DNA from: CAVOAK01 sp965217615
GTDB lineage: Bacteria; Pseudomonadota; Alphaproteobacteria; UBA8366; CAVOAK01
Reading direction: 5' to 3'
Length of the DNA: 64,000 nt
Assembly: GCA_965217615.1 (NCBI GenBank)
Contig: CBDCIT010000014.1
Span: forward strand, 1 to 64,000
Shown here piece by piece: positions 44,062 to 53,391 of the stretch. How positions within the stretch are numbered: position 1 is the first letter of the stretch; every line of letters begins with the position of its first letter. The notes beneath the pieces were generated by a model. That model ran no database searches and was not told the DNA's origin. It saw only the letters and a program-made list of their open reading frames with translations. Both the position numbers and the translations under genes were made by a program.

Positions 44062-44348
44062 CGATCAAACAGCCGTCGTTGCGCGCACGGTGGTCACCTG
44101 AGAATTCTCCAACACGAGAAATGTTGCCATTAGGGGTGCGTTTTCTGACGCGGCGCGTCGGCAGCGGCGGTCTTTTAGCAGGAAGCTACCGCTGTTTCCA
44201 GCGGCACGCATTTCAATCGCTCTTGCGGTGATTTAGGCGCGCAGTTTGCAGCCCGACCTTGACCGCGATGACAAAAACCGCCACATGGTAAAAACTGCCG
44301 GTTCAGCTGTTCATTCCATTCCCAATTCCCGACTTCGGAACAACTGCA

Positions 44349-44891
44349 ATGACCGAGACACCCGATTGGCACGGGACAACGATATTATCGGTCCGTAAGG
44401 ACAACGCCGTCGTTGTCGCCGGCGATGGTCAAGTAAGCATGGGTGCAACCGTGGTCAAGGCGAATGCCCGCAAGGTGCGCCGGCTCGCTGACGACAAGGT
44501 CGTCGCGGGATTCGCGGGCGCGACGGCGGATGCGTTCACGCTGTTCGAGCGGCTCGAGGCGAAACTTGAGCAGTATCCCGACCAGTTGACACGCGCCTGT
44601 GTGGAGCTTGCAAAAGATTGGAGAACCGACCGTTACCTGCGTCGGCTCGAAGCCATGATGGCCGTCGCCGACAAGTCCGTTTCGCTCATCCTTTCCGGGA
44701 CTGGGGACGTGTTGGAGCCGGAGGACGGCCTGATCGGCATAGGTTCGGGCGGCCCGTTCGCGCTCGCTGCCGCACGGGCGCTGAGTGATCTGGACGGAAT
44801 GGACGCGGAGGCGATCGCCAGGAAGTCGATGCAGATCGCGGCCGGTATCTGCATCTACACCAACGAGAATGTCAGCATCGAAACGCTATGA
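44349..44891 (+). CDS. hslV: ATP-dependent protease subunit HslV
   Basis: Peptidase subunit of the HslUV (ClpYQ) protease, 180 residues. A propeptide of about nine residues is predicted to be removed, exposing the catalytic Thr of TTILSVRKDNAVVVAGDGQV. GIGSGGPFALAAARAL and SMQIAAGICIYTNENV are typical of the C-terminal half. It lies upstream of hslU, and the two genes overlap in ATGA. The 287-bp region before it contains no gene; a heat-shock promoter would be expected there, but I found only a weak CTTGACC candidate. Confidence 0.96.
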   Translation: MTETPDWHGTTILSVRKDNAVVVAGDGQVSMGATVVKANARKVRRLADDKVVAGFAGATADAFTLFERLEAKLEQYPDQLTRACVELAKDWRTDRYLRRLEAMMAVADKSVSLILSGTGDVLEPEDGLIGIGSGGPFALAAARALSDLDGMDAEAIARKSMQIAAGICIYTNENVSIETL

Positions 44892-46195
44892 CGTCGTTTA
44901 GCCCACGCGAGATCGTCTCCGAGCTGGACCGTTTCATCATCGGCCAGGAGGACGCCAAGCGGGCCGTAGCCATCGCGCTGCGCAATCGATGGCGGCGCCA
45001 ACAGCTGGCTGACGACTTGCGCGAAGAGGTGCTGCCCAAGAATATCCTGATGATCGGCCCGACCGGCGTCGGAAAAACCGAAATCGCGCGGCGTCTCGCC
45101 AGGCTCGCCAACGCACCGTTTATCAAGGTCGAAGCGACCAAGTTCACCGAAGTGGGCTACGTTGGCCGCGACGTCGAGCAGATCATTCGCGACCTGCTGG
45201 AGAGCGCGATCCACATGACGCGCGAACAGCAGCGCAAGGATGTGTTCGCCAAAGCCGAACTCGCCGCGGAGGAGCGGGTTCTCGACGCGCTCGTCGGACC
45301 CAATTCAAGCGAGAGTACGCGCCAGACGTTTCGCGTCAAACTTCGCCAGGGCGAGCTCGACGACAAGGAAATCGAAGTCGAAGTATCGGACTCAAGTGGC
45401 GGCCTACCGACCTTCGAGATTCCCGGCATGCCTGGCGCGCAGATGGGGATGATCAACCTTAACGATATGTTCGGCAAAGCGTTCTCTGGACGCACCAAGC
45501 CCAAGCGATTTACCGTCGGAGAATCTCACAATCTTCTGATCGCCGAAGAAAGCGACAAGCTTCTCGACGACGACATGATCGTTAGGGAAGCGATCGCATC
45601 GGTCGAACAGAACGGAATCGTTTTTCTCGACGAGATCGATAAGATTTGCGCGCGGTCCGAGCGGGTCGGCGCCGACGTTAGCCGGGAGGGTGTGCAGCGC
45701 GATCTGCTGCCGCTTATCGAAGGCACAACCGTGGCAACGAAGCACGGACCGGTCAGGACCGACCATGTGCTGTTCGTAGCCTCCGGTGCCTTCCATCTAG
45801 CAAAACCGGCTGACCTTTTGCCCGAGCTTCAGGGCCGTCTACCCATCCGGGTGAGCCTTAAGGCCCTCACACGCGACGATTTTGCCCGTATCCTCCGCGA
45901 GCCCGAAAACAGCCTTATTCGGCAATATGTCGCGTTGATGGGGACCGAAGAGGTGACGCTCGAGTTCACCGACGACTCGATCGAGTCGCTCGCGGACTTG
46001 GCCGCAGAAATCAATTCATCGGTTGAGAATATAGGGGCAAGACGGCTGCATACGGTGCTGGAGAAGCTGCTGGAAGACATCAGCTTCGACGCACCCGACA
46101 AGGGCGGAACCAGCATTACAATCGATGCCGACTATGTCGAGTCCCAGGTCGCCGAATTGGCAAAGGACACAGACCTGAGCCGATTCATTCTCTAG
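44888..46195 (+). CDS. hslU: ATP-dependent protease ATPase subunit HslU
   Basis: AAA+ unfoldase that feeds substrate to HslV, 435 residues. It opens MTSFSPREIVSELDRFIIGQ, has Walker A MIGPTGVGKTEIARR near residue 55, the I-domain, Walker B GIVFLDEIDKICAR near residue 240 and the C-terminal end LAKDTDLSRFIL that docks into HslV. The overlap with hslV (ATGA) suggests translational coupling. It ends 7 bp before the convergent smr gene. Confidence 0.97.
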   Translation: MTSFSPREIVSELDRFIIGQEDAKRAVAIALRNRWRRQQLADDLREEVLPKNILMIGPTGVGKTEIARRLARLANAPFIKVEATKFTEVGYVGRDVEQIIRDLLESAIHMTREQQRKDVFAKAELAAEERVLDALVGPNSSESTRQTFRVKLRQGELDDKEIEVEVSDSSGGLPTFEIPGMPGAQMGMINLNDMFGKAFSGRTKPKRFTVGESHNLLIAEESDKLLDDDMIVREAIASVEQNGIVFLDEIDKICARSERVGADVSREGVQRDLLPLIEGTTVATKHGPVRTDHVLFVASGAFHLAKPADLLPELQGRLPIRVSLKALTRDDFARILREPENSLIRQYVALMGTEEVTLEFTDDSIESLADLAAEINSSVENIGARRLHTVLEKLLEDISFDAPDKGGTSITIDADYVESQVAELAKDTDLSRFIL

Positions 46196-46202
46196 CGAGC
46201 GT

Positions 46203-46760
46203 TCAACGCTTACGCCGAAGCAATACGTAGAGCGCCCCAGTTCCGCCATCCTTCGGCAGGGCATGCGCGAAGGCGAGGACAAGCGGTCGAAGGGTCGCCT
46301 CGTTGATCCAGCGCGGTACCGCCTCGCGAAGCACGCCCTGTCCGCCATCTCCTTTGCCGGTAATGACAAGGACGGTGCGACGCTCAGTGTCGCGCGCATC
46401 CTCGAGAAAAGTGGCAAGCTCCTTATGCGCCTCGCGCTGCGTAAGCCCGTGAAGATCGATGCGTGCATCAATCGGCCGCTGTCCGCGCCGCAGCCGCATT
46501 GCGGTGCGCTTGTCGACGCCAGCTGCCGAACTCGCGCTGAGTGGCGCGGACTGTGGTGCCGGCGGCGTCGCCGCGGGTGAGTCCATCGTTGCGCTTTGCG
46601 GCGGTGATGCTGCGACGGTCTGAGGCTGCTTGGGCGCGTCGGGGGCGGTCTGTTTCGTGGGTGCCTTGGCGCGTGATTTGCGACCGCGTAGTGGCGTTAC
46701 CTCCGAAGTAACCGCGCGCCACAATTCACCTTCGTCGCCTGACGAGCTGCGGTCAGCCAT
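46203..46760 (-). CDS. Smr-domain protein
   Basis: A protein of 185 residues from the ATG complementing 46758-46760 (AGGAG upstream). The N-terminal half is a disordered Pro/Ala/Thr-rich stretch; the C-terminal half is an Smr (MutS2-related) domain with RIDLHGLTQREAHKELATFL, TVLVITGKGDGGQGVLREAV and a final ALYVLLRRKR. Smr domains act as endonucleases or bind nucleic acid; the DLHG signature is present. It usually follows mltA in Alphaproteobacteria; here the three lut genes lie between. The start overlaps the lutC stop by 8 bp. Confidence 0.9.
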   Translation of the reverse strand: MADRSSSGDEGELWRAVTSEVTPLRGRKSRAKAPTKQTAPDAPKQPQTVAASPPQSATMDSPAATPPAPQSAPLSASSAAGVDKRTAMRLRRGQRPIDARIDLHGLTQREAHKELATFLEDARDTERRTVLVITGKGDGGQGVLREAVPRWINEATLRPLVLAFAHALPKDGGTGALYVLLRRKR

Positions 46761-47445
46761 CGCCGAGCTCCTTCGTCGTCCTCGGATCGCCAACCAGAAT
46801 TATATGCAGCCGGCGCGGCCCGTGGGCACCCAGTTCGAGCTGCTGTTCGATATCCGCAGTACGCGATGGACCGGTTATGAAGTTGACGGTGCGGGGCAGC
46901 GGACCTTCAGCGTGCAATCGCGTAAGCGCATCTTCGTAGGCGCCGACAATTTGATCGGTGGAGAGAACCACGATGTGGGTCGCAGGCAAGAAGTTGAGCG
47001 TCGTCGGGCGCTCAGCGTCAGAGTGCAAAACCAGTGTCCCAGTCTCCGCTACGCCGGCGTAAGCGCTGGTCAAGCCGACCTCGTCGCTGCCGTCAGTCGC
47101 GCCGATGGTGACAGTGATGGTCGGAGTTCTCGACCAGGGTATCACCGCGAGCAGATCGTCGGCCCCCATTCGCAAGGCGGCTGGCAGGTTCTCAGCGGCT
47201 AGATAGCGCGCCACCGTGTCCGGCACATCGTCGATCGACGCGATCCGCTGCACGGTCGCCGATACATTTTCAGCTTCCGCCACAAAGCGTTGGACGAGCT
47301 GCGCAGGGGTTCCGCGCGCACGTTCGGGCACGAGCCCCTGTTCGAGTTCGCGGTTCGGCGGCGGATCGCCTGTGTCACGCCCCAGCGAGGTCTGTATCTG
47401 GCCCAAGATCAGATTACGTTGAGGATCGTCGCGCATATCCATCAT
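46753..47445 (-). CDS. lutC: Lactate utilisation protein C (LUD domain)
   Basis: Third subunit of the LutABC lactate dehydrogenase complex, 230 residues. The LUD domain is marked by VGLTSAYAGVAETGTLVLHS, HIVVLSTDQIVGAYEDAL and FITGPSRTADIEQQLELGAH with the final RRLHIILV. Together with LutA and LutB it oxidises L-lactate to pyruvate. Its start overlaps the lutB stop in ATGA, so translation is coupled. Confidence 0.93.
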   Translation of the reverse strand: MMDMRDDPQRNLILGQIQTSLGRDTGDPPPNRELEQGLVPERARGTPAQLVQRFVAEAENVSATVQRIASIDDVPDTVARYLAAENLPAALRMGADDLLAVIPWSRTPTITVTIGATDGSDEVGLTSAYAGVAETGTLVLHSDAERPTTLNFLPATHIVVLSTDQIVGAYEDALTRLHAEGPLPRTVNFITGPSRTADIEQQLELGAHGPRRLHIILVGDPRTTKELGDG

Positions 47446-48896
47446 TGCGGTTGGTTTGTTGTCGCCCGACGCTTCGATGCGGCGTTATTCGAGGAGGCCC
47501 AGAGTCTCATAAAAGTTCTGCCCTGCGGCGCCGGGAAGTCGCGGCCATTTGTCCAAGACGATGCAAACGGCAACCACCCAATTCGCCCTTTCTTGCCGCC
47601 TACGAGGGCGAGCAAGCGAACCGACGCGGCGGCGACCATTCGGTAAAGCCGGGGTCGTCGAGCAACGACGGCCCAGAGCCCTATCCCCAGGCGCAAGGTC
47701 ATCGATCCGAGACGACGTGAAAACTCTTGCTCGCGGTGGTGTCGCAGCAACTTTGGCAACGGGATGCGCATCGGGCACACTTCCTCGCAGCGGCCACACA
47801 AGGTCGACGCGTTGGGAAGTGCGCCCGTGTCCGCGATGCCAGCCAGCGCGGGCGTCAGCACCGCGCCGAGCGGTCCTGGATAAACACCGCCATAGGCGTG
47901 ACCGCCGACCGCGCCATATACAGGGCAGTGGTTCATACACGCGCCGCAGCGGATGCAACGGAGGATCTCTCGAATCGGGCCGCCCAGCATAGTGCTGCGG
48001 CCGTTATCCAGCAGCACAACGTGAAACGCCTCCGGCCCGTCCGCGTCGCCCAGGCGTTTCGGACCTGTGGCAAGCGTCGTGTAGGTCGAAAATTCCTGTC
48101 CGGTGGCGGAGCGCGCGAGGATGCGCAGGATTGTTACAGCGTCCTCGAGCGTCGGAACGACCTTCTCAAGGCTCGCAAGCACGATATGAGCACGCGGCAA
48201 CGTTTGCGTTAGGTCGCAGTTGCCTTCATTGGTAACGATGATCGCAGAACCAGTTTCGGCGACGAGAAAATTGGCCCCCGTGATCCCTATGTCCGCCGCT
48301 AGAAACTTCGCTCGGAGCACCGATCTCGCTTCGTCGACCAGCGCGCGTGCCTCGTCCAGCGGGCGTGCCGGATCGAGCGTCGGGTGAGCTTCCCGGAAGG
48401 TCTCCGCGACTTGTTCTTTTAGAACGTGAATCGCCGGTGCAATGATATGACTAGGCGGTTCGTCTCGCAGCTGAATGATATATTCGCCGAGGTCGGTTTC
48501 AACTGGCTCAATCCCGTTTTCCTCAAGGTACGGATTGAGCGAAATCTCCTCTGCTATCATCGACTTGCCTTTCGTCACGTTCGTGGCGCCGGCCGCGCGA
48601 CAGATTTCGAGTATTTTCTGCCTCGCTTCCTCAGGCGTGACCGCCCAATGAACTTGGCCGCCGCTGGCGACAACCTCCTCCTCGAATCGAATGAGATAAT
48701 GGTCGAGATGCGCGAGCGTGTGGTCCTTGATGCGCCGGGCGCGATCGCACAATTCGTCGAACTCAGGCAGCCGAGCGACCGCTTGCGCGCGCCGCGCGCT
48801 GAAACCGCTCTGGAACCGGCTGAGTGCCTTCTGCAGAGTCAAATCCGCCAATGCGGCACTGGCGTTTTTCTCGAATGAGCGGCTGGAGTTATGCAT
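47442..48896 (-). CDS. lutB: Lactate utilisation iron-sulfur protein LutB
   Basis: Fe-S electron-transfer subunit of the LutABC lactate oxidation complex, 484 residues. An N-terminal LUD domain (VHWAVTPEEARQKILEICRA, ATNVTKGKSMIAEEISLNPY) is followed by two [4Fe-4S] motifs: CIRCGACMNHCPVYG and CGRCEEVCPMRIPLP. The C-terminal tail is variable. It lies 3 bp downstream of lutA and overlaps lutC in ATGA, so the three are one operon. Confidence 0.94.
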   Translation of the reverse strand: MHNSSRSFEKNASAALADLTLQKALSRFQSGFSARRAQAVARLPEFDELCDRARRIKDHTLAHLDHYLIRFEEEVVASGGQVHWAVTPEEARQKILEICRAAGATNVTKGKSMIAEEISLNPYLEENGIEPVETDLGEYIIQLRDEPPSHIIAPAIHVLKEQVAETFREAHPTLDPARPLDEARALVDEARSVLRAKFLAADIGITGANFLVAETGSAIIVTNEGNCDLTQTLPRAHIVLASLEKVVPTLEDAVTILRILARSATGQEFSTYTTLATGPKRLGDADGPEAFHVVLLDNGRSTMLGGPIREILRCIRCGACMNHCPVYGAVGGHAYGGVYPGPLGAVLTPALAGIADTGALPNASTLCGRCEEVCPMRIPLPKLLRHHREQEFSRRLGSMTLRLGIGLWAVVARRPRLYRMVAAASVRLLALVGGKKGRIGWLPFASSWTNGRDFPAPQGRTFMRLWASSNNAASKRRATTNQPQ

Positions 48897-48899
48897 CTC

Positions 48900-49667
48900 T
48901 CAGCCGCGCCCCTCGCCGATCGGAGGTTCCTCGGTCATACCGGCAAGTATTTCGGCGACGTGACGCACGGCGATCTGAGAACCGTCCCGTGTCAGCCGAC
49001 CGGCGATATTCATGAGGCAACCGAGGTCACCTGAAACGACAACATCTGCGTCAGTCGCGGCAATCGAGGCGACTTTGTCGGCAACCATGCGGTTAGAAAT
49101 CTCCGGATATTTGACGCAGAACGTGCCGCCGAAGCCGCAGCATGTCTCGGCACCTTCAAGGTCGACCAATTCGAGGCCGCGAACACTTTCAAGCAACGCG
49201 CGCGGTTGGCTCTTTATCCCGAGTTCCCGCAAACCCGAGCAGGCGTCATGATAGGTCGCACGACGGGGAAAGTCCACATCGACGGTATCCACTCCTCTGA
49301 CGTCAGTGAGAAACGAGACCAGCTCATACGTGCGTCGCGCCAGCTCTGTCGCGCGCCGCGTCAATTCGGGCTCCGTTTCAAACAAGGTGGGATAATGGTG
49401 CCGGATCATCGCTGCGCAGGACCCGGAGGGAGCCACTACATAATCGCAGCCATCAAACATATCGAACACTTGCACGGCGATGGCGGCGGCATTGCCGCGA
49501 TCGCCCGAATTATGGGCGGGTTGTCCGCAACAGGTCTGTTTTTGCGGCACCACAACACGACAGCCGGCGCGCTCGAGCAGGCGAATGGAAGCAAACCCTA
49601 CCGTTGGGCGAAAAAGATCCACCAAACAGGTAACGAACAAACCGACAGTTGGTGCGTCATTTGCCAC
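48900..49667 (-). CDS. lutA: Lactate utilisation protein LutA (CCG-domain, GlpC-like)
   Basis: Iron-sulfur/heterodisulfide reductase-like subunit, 255 residues. Two CCG domains are visible, CCGQPAHNSGDRGNAA near residue 40 and CCGFGGTFCVKYPEISNRMV near residue 180, the pattern of GlpC/HdrB. It opens VGLFVTCLVDLFRPTVGFAS. First gene of lutABC, 39 bp downstream of mltA. No lctP lactate permease or LutR regulator is adjacent. Confidence 0.94.
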   Translation of the reverse strand: MANDAPTVGLFVTCLVDLFRPTVGFASIRLLERAGCRVVVPQKQTCCGQPAHNSGDRGNAAAIAVQVFDMFDGCDYVVAPSGSCAAMIRHHYPTLFETEPELTRRATELARRTYELVSFLTDVRGVDTVDVDFPRRATYHDACSGLRELGIKSQPRALLESVRGLELVDLEGAETCCGFGGTFCVKYPEISNRMVADKVASIAATDADVVVSGDLGCLMNIAGRLTRDGSQIAVRHVAEILAGMTEEPPIGEGRG

Positions 49668-49706
49668 ATCGCCGCCCTTCTAACGCCCTGCCGATCCAAA
49701 CCAGAA

Positions 49707-50930
49707 TTATACTGTTTTCAGCCGACCGGCTACGGTGCGTGGCAGAAGAAGATAGTAGCTCCCGCGACTACGCATTCTGCCCGCTGACTCCAACGCAGCA
49801 TCGCCAAATCCCCAGAAGAAATCCCCCCGTACGGGCGAGCGAATGGCGTTGCCAGTGTCTTGCGCCATCATCAGTCGGCGCAGCGGCAGCGCGGCGCTGC
49901 CGGGTTCTTTGGTGTCGAGCCAGAGTGGCAGCCCAAGCGGAAGGAATTTCGTATCCACCGCAAGACTGCGTCCCGCAGTCAAAGCAACGCCCTCAGCGCC
50001 AATCGGACCCTCACCGTTAATCTCACGAAAGAAGATATAGCGCCGGTTGACCGACAAGAGCGACTCCGCGCGATCTGGATTCTCGCCGATCCAGCCCCTA
50101 ATTCCTTGCCACGACGTCTGATCAAGTGTGAGTTCTCCGCGTTCGATGAGTTCCCGACCGATTGAGCGATAGTCATGGCCGTTGTGGCCGGCAAATCCCA
50201 GCCGCAACACGCTGCCGTCCTGCAGCATTATCCGGCCCGACCCCTGAACGTGAAGCATGAATGCGTCGACGACATCTTGGACCCAGACGAGCTCCAGGTT
50301 CCGACCCGCCAGCGTGCCGGCATCGATACGGTTGCGCGCTGGATAGGGTCTGAGCTTTCCGTTTTCAACCCGGCCGACAAGGTTACGGCCGGCGAGCGCC
50401 ACATCGAACTCGCCGAGCTCTATCGTGACGTGGTCGTCGGGCAACTTGTAAATAGGAACGTTGTATGTTTCATTGGGCATCAATCGCCCTTCGAGGCCCA
50501 CCTCGAAATAGCCGGTGAAGAGACCTCCACCCGCACCGTTGTTGGTCACTAAAAAGGGCGTGAACCAGCCTTCAAAATACGCGCGCGCTGCATCGTCGTC
50601 ACTTGTACGTAACACCGCGGCTGCATGACATGGCTGGCGAAGGTCGGCGACCGTCGCAGCAATATCTTGACCGCCGATTCGTGTTTCCGGCGGTAATCTT
50701 GTGAAGCGTGCGCAGGATTTGAGAAGCGCCGGAAGGACTTCCGCAAGGCTGTCGTCTTCCCAGCCCTCAAGTTCCTCGAATGCCACCGGCTTGAGAACAA
50801 GGCGATCTTCCGTGTCGGGCGGCGGCGCACAAGCTACGGCCGCGGCCGACAAGGCGGCCAATCCAACTATTCGGCGGACGCTCCGTGCGACCCGGCACAA
50901 GGTCTTCGCAGGGCTCGACGGCGTCGACAT
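49707..50930 (-). CDS. mltA: Membrane-bound lytic murein transglycosylase A
   Basis: Peptidoglycan-cleaving lipoprotein of 407 residues. Signal and lipobox: RRIVGLAALSAAAVAC. The MltA domain includes LFTGYFEVGLEGRL and VWVQDVVDAFMLHVQGSGRI, with the 3D domain at the C-terminus (TKFLPLGLPLWLDT, LMMAQDTGNAIRSPVRGDFF) carrying the catalytic Asp. The ATG complementing 50928-50930 is chosen; the in-frame start 75 bp earlier lies within the Tim44-like gene. It follows the Tim44-like gene by 10 bp. Confidence 0.94.
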   Translation of the reverse strand: MSTPSSPAKTLCRVARSVRRIVGLAALSAAAVACAPPPDTEDRLVLKPVAFEELEGWEDDSLAEVLPALLKSCARFTRLPPETRIGGQDIAATVADLRQPCHAAAVLRTSDDDAARAYFEGWFTPFLVTNNGAGGGLFTGYFEVGLEGRLMPNETYNVPIYKLPDDHVTIELGEFDVALAGRNLVGRVENGKLRPYPARNRIDAGTLAGRNLELVWVQDVVDAFMLHVQGSGRIMLQDGSVLRLGFAGHNGHDYRSIGRELIERGELTLDQTSWQGIRGWIGENPDRAESLLSVNRRYIFFREINGEGPIGAEGVALTAGRSLAVDTKFLPLGLPLWLDTKEPGSAALPLRRLMMAQDTGNAIRSPVRGDFFWGFGDAALESAGRMRSRGSYYLLLPRTVAGRLKTV

Positions 50931-50940
50931 TTCCGGAAAA

Positions 50941-51609
50941 TCAATCTGGGCTGCGGGTCGCGACCAGCGTCCAGTTAGGGTCGGCAGATTGAGTGTCGCG
51001 CGCAAACGTCCAGAGATCGGTTACTTCGGCAACGACTTCGGAATCACCTTCGACCATTTCGCCAGCCGAATCGCGCGTTGCATTAACCTGATCGCTGATG
51101 AATCGTATCGTGACGAACGCGCCGTGCCCTTCCATATTCGCCTCAATAATATTTGCCGAGGTTATGCTGACGAGTGTCGTCTCATGCGTGTAGTTGGCAA
51201 TCTCGCGGGCGCGAATTTCCTTTGCGAAGTTCTCGTAAACCTGATCGCTCAGCAGCGTTCTTAGCGTCTTACCGTCGCCGGCAGCGAAAGCTGTGATAAC
51301 CAGTTCGAATGCGGTCTTCGCGCCTCGTACGAATTGATCCTCGTCGAAGGATGGTTCTGCATCTTTAATCTGAGTGACGCCAGCTGCCACCGACGTCGGA
51401 CCATCGCTCCCGTCGCCGTTCTCGGCGCGCACGCGATCGGGCAGCGCTATGACATTGTCGTTTCCGCCACCTGCGCGCCGCCTAAAAATGTCTCCCTGCG
51501 ATCGTTCGTGACCAGTTCGCTTGCCGAGCACGCTTCCCAGCCTGTAGACGAGGAACGCAGCGATACACGCGAATAGAATAATTTCGAAGAAGCCGAAGCC
51601 GCCACCCAT
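50941..51609 (-). CDS. Tim44-like domain protein (TimA)
   Basis: Membrane-anchored protein of 222 residues with an N-terminal hydrophobic anchor (FGFFEIILFACIAAFLVYRL), a charged linker and a Tim44-like domain (EDQFVRGAKTAFELVITAFA, LRTLLSDQVYENFAKEIRAR, VAEVTDLWTFARD). It is the alphaproteobacterial relative of mitochondrial Tim44; its bacterial role is not settled. The start ATG complements 51607-51609. It stands next to secB/fxsA, divergently oriented, as in many Alphaproteobacteria. Confidence 0.93.
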   Translation of the reverse strand: MGGGFGFFEIILFACIAAFLVYRLGSVLGKRTGHERSQGDIFRRRAGGGNDNVIALPDRVRAENGDGSDGPTSVAAGVTQIKDAEPSFDEDQFVRGAKTAFELVITAFAAGDGKTLRTLLSDQVYENFAKEIRAREIANYTHETTLVSITSANIIEANMEGHGAFVTIRFISDQVNATRDSAGEMVEGDSEVVAEVTDLWTFARDTQSADPNWTLVATRSPD

Positions 51610-51766
51610 ATGCCAGTCCTTCTCGCGGCCCGACCTGCCGGTCACTGGACCGGCAACGCACGCTGGGTTAAACAGAGCCAAAGTGGACGACCCGTCAAGG
51701 TCGCCGCTCTTGGGCGGACCGTCGATGTGCGGTTTTACATAGGCCGTCCATGGGAAAAGGGCAAGT

Positions 51767-52270
51767 ATGTGGATACTCCTGCTCGCGTTTGTCGGCGTTC
51801 CTCTCGTCGAAATCGCGCTCTTTATCGAAGTCGGGGGTTGGATTGGCCTCTGGCCTACGCTCGTAACGGTAATCGCGACCGCAATCGTCGGCACAGCGCT
51901 GCTGCGCCTTCAAGGCTTGCATGTCTTGGGGCAAGTACAGGACAGTCTTCGTCGCGGCGAGATGCCGTTGGAGCATATTTTCACCGGCGCCTGTCTCTTG
52001 GTGGCCGGAGCATTTCTCCTAACGCCAGGTTTTCTCACCGATGCCATTGGATTTCTGCTGTTTGTGCCATTGATCCGCAAACTGGTCGGCCGCTTGGTAC
52101 TGGAAACGCTCGTAAAGCGCGGCGCGCAAACTTCCTGGAAAGGTAAGTTCAGCGGTGACGAAACCATCATTGATGCGGAATTCAGCGAAGTCGGCACGGA
52201 GAACGCAGACGGCGAGGGAGATGACGCACAGAAACTCGAACAGCAACCGCCCGAGAACAAACGCAGATGA
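51767..52270 (+). CDS. fxsA: FxsA family membrane protein
   Basis: Small inner-membrane protein of 167 residues with three to four hydrophobic segments at the N-terminus (WILLLAFVGVPLVEIALFIE, TLVTVIATAIVGTALL, ACLLVAGAFLLTPGFLTDAI) and a charged C-terminus, the FxsA pattern. In E. coli FxsA relieves F-plasmid exclusion of phage T7; its native function is unknown. Its stop overlaps the next gene's start in ATGA. Confidence 0.92.
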   Translation: MWILLLAFVGVPLVEIALFIEVGGWIGLWPTLVTVIATAIVGTALLRLQGLHVLGQVQDSLRRGEMPLEHIFTGACLLVAGAFLLTPGFLTDAIGFLLFVPLIRKLVGRLVLETLVKRGAQTSWKGKFSGDETIIDAEFSEVGTENADGEGDDAQKLEQQPPENKRR

Positions 52271-52836
52271 TCCTTGTCCGTCATGGCCAATCGGAGTTCA
52301 ACGTCGTCTTTGGCGTGACGCGGCGGGACCCCGGCATACGGGATCCGCGGCTGACCGATGTCGGGCGCAGCCAGGCTGCTGACGCCGCGCGTTATTTGCT
52401 AGGGCGGAACATCAACCGGGTAATCACAAGTCCCTACATGCGGGCGCTCGAAACTGCCGACATCATTGCGCGCGCCCTCAAGCTCGATCTCGAAGTGCAG
52501 AATCTGGTGGGCGAACACGCCAAGTTTACCTGCGACATCGGAACGTCCTGCTCCCAACTTAAATATCACTGGCCGATGCTCGAGCTCGACCACCTGGAAG
52601 AGACATGGTGGCCCGAGATCGGCGAAGGTCAGAGCGATCTCGACGCTCGCTGCCGACAGTTCCGCGAAGCGATGCGCCGAGAAAGCGAATGGGCCGGCAC
52701 CGTAGTGGTAACGCACTGGGGGTTCATCGGCGCATTGACCGGACACAATGTGAAAAACGGAACCCTGATTGCCTTCGATCCGACCACCCCGCATCCTGGC
52801 GGCGGTTCTGTTGTGCCCCTCCCAAATCCGTGCTAG
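52267..52836 (+). CDS. Histidine phosphatase family protein
   Basis: A 189-residue phosphoglycerate-mutase-like enzyme with the catalytic RHGQSEFNVVFGVTRRDPGI at the N-terminus, SPYMRALETADIIARAL and the second histidine in VVTHWGFIGALTGHN. Members include phosphoglycerate mutases and small-molecule or protein phosphatases; the substrate is unclear. Translation is coupled to fxsA by ATGA; secB follows after 33 bp. Confidence 0.9.
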   Translation: MILVRHGQSEFNVVFGVTRRDPGIRDPRLTDVGRSQAADAARYLLGRNINRVITSPYMRALETADIIARALKLDLEVQNLVGEHAKFTCDIGTSCSQLKYHWPMLELDHLEETWWPEIGEGQSDLDARCRQFREAMRRESEWAGTVVVTHWGFIGALTGHNVKNGTLIAFDPTTPHPGGGSVVPLPNPC

Positions 52837-52869
52837 CCAAACGGCGCGCAGCAGACGCCGGACAAGCTC

Positions 52870-53388
52870 ATGTCAGACGAAACCGATTCCAACGTCGAAG
52901 ACGACGCTGAACAGTCGCAAGGCACCGCTGAATCGGCGGACGAGAGTGCCGCTGACGAAATGCCGCCGCTCGTCATCGCGACGCAATACATCAAAGATCT
53001 TTCATTCGAGAACCCGGCAAGCCCGGACATCTACCTAAATCCGGTCTCGGTACCCAATGTTGATGTCCGCGTAGATGTTACGGCGCAAGGGCTGGGGGAT
53101 CGTCAGTACGAATCGAGCCTGCAGATTGAAGCGAAGGCAGAGAGCGAAGAGCGGCCAATCTTTATCGTCGAGCTGACCTATGCGTGCATAGCCAACGTCG
53201 GCGACGTGCCGCCCGACCACGTTCAGCCGTTGGTGCTAATTGAAGCACCGCGCTTAATATTCCCGTTTGCGCGTGCGATTCTAGCCGGTGTCACCCGTGA
53301 CGGCGGCTTCCAACCACTGATGATCAATCCGATTGATTTCGTTGAACTCTATCGCCAACGGATGGCGGCGCATGGAGCACCATCCTAG
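52870..53388 (+). CDS. secB: Protein-export chaperone SecB
   Basis: Tetrameric secretion chaperone that keeps preproteins unfolded for SecA, 172 residues. An acidic Asp/Glu/Ser N-terminal extension of about 30 residues is followed by the SecB core (IATQYIKDLSFENPASPDIY, VDVTAQGLGDRQYESSLQIE, EAPRLIFPFARAILAGVTRD and FQPLMINPIDFVELYRQR). It is the last gene of the fxsA-histidine phosphatase-secB run and ends 3 bp before the convergent dnaQ stop. Confidence 0.96.
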   Translation: MSDETDSNVEDDAEQSQGTAESADESAADEMPPLVIATQYIKDLSFENPASPDIYLNPVSVPNVDVRVDVTAQGLGDRQYESSLQIEAKAESEERPIFIVELTYACIANVGDVPPDHVQPLVLIEAPRLIFPFARAILAGVTRDGGFQPLMINPIDFVELYRQRMAAHGAPS

Positions 53389-53391
53389 GCC

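Noticed and set aside
44062..44348. Heat-shock promoter before hslV
   Set aside because: A CTTGACC is present but the expected -10 is poor, so it is mentioned only as a weak candidate.
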